From assembly GCA_934276485.1 (NCBI GenBank), contig CAKQTE010000136.1, forward strand, positions 1 through 7,128: a stretch of DNA of 7,128 bases, written 5' to 3'. The position numbers and the translations under genes were made by a program. How positions within the stretch are numbered: position 1 is the first letter of the stretch; the number at the start of each line of letters is the position of its first letter. Of the stretch, positions 6,900-7,128 are shown one piece after another. The stretch comes from an uncultured Spirochaetales bacterium. GTDB lineage: Bacteria; Spirochaetota; Spirochaetia; Sphaerochaetales; Sphaerochaetaceae. Under the pieces are notes generated by a model. The model did not search any database. It was not told the origin of the DNA and worked only from the letters and a program-made list of their open reading frames with translations.

Positions 6900-6927
6900 A
6901 TAATTTGGATTTTTTACCAAATCCCAA
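6900..6927 (-). promoter_or_regulatory. Weak candidate oppB promoter overlapped by an imperfect palindrome
   Basis: On the minus strand TTGGGA (6927-6922) and AATTAT (6905-6900) are spaced 16 bp; each matches the sigma-A consensus at 4 of 6 bases. The same stretch is an inverted repeat: TTGGGATTT (6927-6919) against AAATCCAA (6912-6905), 8 bp with one bulged G around a 6-nt centre. It would place the start about 40 nt before oppB. It could be an operator, an RNA hairpin or chance in AT-rich DNA. Confidence 0.22.
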
Positions 6928-6968
6928 TAAATAATAGGACGGTAGTATTTTGTATTTTGACATAATAT

Positions 6969-6992
6969 GAGGAGGCCTGTAAAGACCTCCCC
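6969..6992 (-). promoter_or_regulatory. Intercistronic stem-loop upstream of oppB
   Basis: In the minus-strand RNA, GGGGAGGUC (6992-6984) can pair with GGCCUCCUC (6977-6969) around a UUUACA loop, giving a 9-bp GC-rich stem with two G-U pairs. On the plus strand both G-U positions become A-C mismatches, so the fold favours minus-strand transcription. No U-tract follows (AUAUUAUGUC), so it is not a classical terminator. It fits a processing or 3'-stabilising hairpin, of the kind that lets a binding-protein gene be expressed above the permease genes, but oppA is not seen here. Confidence 0.5.
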
Positions 6993-7022
6993 AAAACATA
7001 GCAGGACAAACGCATGAAAGGT

Positions 7023-7085
7023 TTATTTTCCATTGAATGAAACTTGTCCATCTTTTTTTGAATTCTGAACCATTTGATTATACAT
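7023..7085 (-). CDS. Possible 20-codon mini-ORF in the oppB leader region
   Basis: An ATG at 7085 opens a reading frame of 20 codons (MYNQMVQNSKKDGQVSFNGK) ending in TAA at 7023. GGAG at 7098-7095 lies nine bases upstream, a workable spacing. An in-frame ATG nine bases earlier (7094) overlaps the TGA of another open frame as ATGA. The peptide is polar, with no membrane segment or recognised family, and is not a leader peptide with repeated residues of one amino acid. It may be chance, or the shifted tail of an upstream gene. Confidence 0.2.
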   Translation of the reverse strand: MYNQMVQNSKKDGQVSFNGK

Positions 7086-7090
7086 ATTTG

Positions 7091-7128
7091 TCATCTCCAA
7101 TTGTATTTTCTATTTAAATTTAGCTTTC
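7091..7128 (-). CDS. Possible 3' end of an upstream gene (identity unknown)
   Basis: One minus-strand frame is open from the window edge to a TGA at 7093-7091 and would encode a C-terminus KLNLNRKYNWR. Another frame ends earlier with KAKFK and TAG at 7112-7110, so the true frame cannot be decided from 38 bases. Position suggests the gene that precedes oppB, often oppA in such operons, but there is no sequence evidence for that. Confidence 0.22.
   Translation of the reverse strand, partial: KLNLNRKYNWR

Noticed and set aside
6957..6985. A plus-strand promoter starting at TTGACA (6957-6962)
   Set aside because: The hexamer at 17-bp spacing is TAAAGA, a poor -10 box, and no plus-strand gene follows.

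Overview
The window carries most of an oligopeptide-type ABC importer operon, all on the minus strand. Transcription order (right to left) is oppB, oppC, oppD, oppF, then a small DUF3899-like membrane protein gene. The organism is most likely a low-to-moderate GC Firmicute, probably Clostridia/Lachnospiraceae (Butyrivibrio-like); this placement is inference from protein style and AT-leaning codons. TGA is a stop and TGG encodes Trp, so it is not a Mollicute code.

Layout from the 5' end of the minus-strand transcript: 7128-6853 is an intergenic stretch after an upstream gene whose end is only just in the window. It holds a possible 20-codon mini-ORF, a strong GC-rich stem-loop without a U-tract, and an imperfect palindrome over a weak candidate promoter. 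Then come oppB (6852-5899), oppC (5899-4361), oppD (4361-2202) and oppF (2212-995). They are joined by two 1-nt TAATG overlaps and one 11-nt overlap, so they are surely co-transcribed and translationally coupled. The DUF3899-like gene (994-605) starts with GTG directly after the oppF stop. Next is a 216-bp non-coding stretch with three copies of a TGCCGGGTTTT-like motif at an exact 32-bp period and two terminator-like hairpins. Last is a 125-aa ORF (388-11) resembling the N-terminal part of an IS-type transposase, with a second ORF starting in an ATGA overlap at the window edge.

OppB and OppC form the membrane channel, and OppD and OppF are the ATPases. All ATPase motifs are intact, so the machine should be active. 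The peptide-binding lipoprotein OppA is not in the window; it may be the gene just upstream.

The unusual part is elaboration of the core. OppD (719 aa) has about 375 extra residues between the Q-loop and the signature motif. OppF (405 aa) has about 90-100 extra charged helical residues between Walker A and the Q-loop. OppC (512 aa) has an extracellular domain of about 200 residues between TM1 and TM2. OppD has also lost all four cysteines of the C-terminal Fe-S motif known in OppD/DppD relatives, and the OppF tail keeps only the last one. OppB is of ordinary size. This looks like a structurally remodelled Opp subtype rather than a wholly new system.
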